Assembly (NCBI GenBank): GCA_026745465.1 | Contig: JACYXH010000813.1 | Span: forward strand, 1,232,392-1,296,391 | Reading direction: 5' to 3' | DNA: 64,000 nt | Source of the DNA: Lota lota | Lineage: Eukaryota > Chordata > Actinopteri > Gadiformes > Lotidae | In this document: in pieces, positions 62,554-64,000 of the stretch | Numbering within the stretch: the stretch's first letter is position 1 | How the letters are laid out: each line of letters opens with the position of its first letter | Notes under the pieces: model-generated | Seen by the model: the letters and a program-made list of their open reading frames with translations, nothing else | Databases searched by the model: none | Told to the model about the DNA's origin: nothing | Program-made: the position numbers and the translations under genes

Positions 62554-64000
62554 CCTTAAATCCCTTAATCAAATGAAGGTTCTTCGGCTTATCCGAGCGC
62601 ACAATTACTGCCTCAACATTGTCACATTGTGTTTAATTGGCAACAAAAAACTCCAACTTCATCCAAATGCAGCCAATAAAATCGGAGAATCATTTAAATA
62701 AATATGTTGCATGCATTTGCAGAGGCAAGGACTTCCCTAATTAGGCGATAACCGACAAGCGATCGTTGGAGTTATCACTCGCGTACTGCTTCCACAGCTC
62801 CACCAGAATAATGTGAAGGCTGTGGGAGAAACGCAAACCACCCCCAGCAGTTTGGGAGTGCTTGACATGGTAGCGTCCAATGTTACACAGCGCCGTCTGT
62901 TGGGCTACATTTCAATAGCATACTGGATAGGAGCGTGCTCTTGAAAATGGCTTGAACCCAATTGAACACATGATTAATAAGGGCTGAAAACTCAATTCTG
63001 TATCGACAACCCTGGATTCATTGGACAAATGCAATCAATATAAGGACCCGGTTCATGTTTAACTGTATCATGACATTTTTGTAGTCCAAATGAAGTAAAT
63101 GCAACAGGCCTACCATTATCCCTTATGGTACTGGTCAATGCGCCCACTGTCTTTTAGTTGGTTTGACATTTTAATGGTAACAATGCTATACTGATTGCCC
63201 TTGAAATAAAATCAAAATGAACATGCCGACCTTCAGGCAGATAAAGAGAACTCTTTGATGTTAACGGTTGCTTATTTTTGGCAAGGTGTTTAAAGACTAG
63301 GTGTTAGTCAAATAGCATTTGCCTGCTGGCCTACTTATTGTTCAGAGTGATAAAAAAAGAATGTAGCTGTTTTGCTTATATAAATATTTGAGCTCTTTTT
63401 TTGTGTGTGCCTAGTACCTGAAACGTGCTTTGTTGTTTCATTACTGGATATAAACTATTTTTCCTCCATACTCATAACAATGTATATGTCACATTGTATC
63501 TATTCTCTACAGTTCTACCTATAGGCCTAAAGCTCACACACTTCCTGTGTCAACAATAGTCTGTCGTAATATCGCTGTCCTCTTAAACACACACATACAT
63601 GCGCACACACTCACACACAAACATACACAAACACACACACACACACACACACACATACACCACACACAAACAAACACAAACACACAATCCAACATATACC
63701 ATACCACACACAAACACACGCACACACTGACAATGTGATTTTGATCCCTGTCTGTGGTTGACAGGGTGACCAGACATTGGCATAGCCCATTGATGGCAGT
63801 CTTCTTTGATCTTACTGGCTGTGCCTAATTATCTCCATTTCGTTATGCCGTCTCTCCTCTCTCTTCAGAAGGTATCTGTGCTGCCACTTCTCTATCCCAC
63901 ACACAGCTCAAACATGTCAAAACAGCAACACTTTAAGAACGGATTACAACCCATGTAGGGACAAATATGAATATTGAGAAATTCACTGACCATTGTTAAA
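62554..64000 (-). promoter_or_regulatory. nkd2 5' UTR and upstream region with candidate TCF/LEF sites
   Basis: This is the sequence upstream of the nkd2 start codon. It has no recognised gene. CTTTGATG at 63253-63260 and CTTTGATC at 63804-63811 fit the TCF/LEF consensus CTTTGWWS. NKD genes are known feedback targets of beta-catenin/TCF, so the sites are plausible, but such octamers also occur by chance. No TATA box was identified. A degenerate (CA)n tract occupies about 63,590-63,725. Confidence 0.35.

Overview
The window looks like nuclear DNA of a teleost fish. It carries two intron-rich vertebrate genes, both on the minus strand, plus tRNA-derived SINEs, an L2-type LINE, hAT and Harbinger-like DNA transposons, and very many long, pure dinucleotide arrays. 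The array density is reminiscent of STR-rich teleosts such as gadiforms, but I cannot name a species.

Positions 1 to about 24.4 kb hold the gene for a PLEKHG4B-type (puratrophin-family) Rho guanine-nucleotide exchange factor. I rebuilt 22 coding exons with consistent splice phases. They give about 1,761 codons with no break: a conserved N-terminus, a large disordered region, a SEC14/CRAL-TRIO domain, spectrin-like helices, a DH domain, a PH domain and a C-terminal tail. The frame is still open at base 1, so the last codons and 3' UTR lie outside the window. Its transcription start is uncertain: near 24.7 kb, or at a candidate non-coding first exon near 35.8 kb.

Positions 37.3 to 62.55 kb hold NKD2 (naked cuticle homolog 2), the Dishevelled-binding Wnt feedback inhibitor. 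It is complete in ten coding exons (468 residues): N-myristoylation start, EF-hand and His-rich tail. Its 3' end lies about 11-13 kb upstream of the PLEKHG4B start codon, so the two genes are tandem neighbours. Third-intron sequence of NKD2 (41.9-62.2 kb, about 20 kb) is mostly repeats.

Mobile and repeat DNA: a decayed patch of hAT and L2 pieces (0.36-2.87 kb); an L2 reverse-transcriptase fragment (5.49-6.32 kb); a 2.16-kb hAT element with terminal repeats and target duplication but a truncated transposase (31.90-34.06 kb); a 579-bp non-autonomous hAT (38.6 kb); a CpG-rich Harbinger-like MITE (57.0 kb); a 462-bp element with TG...CA ends inside a GA tract (53.1 kb); SINE pieces; and two striking minisatellites (8.85-9.66 kb and 43.6-45.0 kb).

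The most unusual signals concern splicing. The 8.85-9.66 kb minisatellite has multiplied the real 3' splice acceptor of a PLEKHG4B exon about 20 times. A pure (CT)n array of about 170 bp forms the polypyrimidine tract of another PLEKHG4B exon. The 43.6-45.0 kb minisatellite in NKD2 presents acceptor-like sequence in dozens of tandem units on the transcribed strand. I found no new protein-coding system. All domain, family and element names rest on recognition by eye, without a database search.
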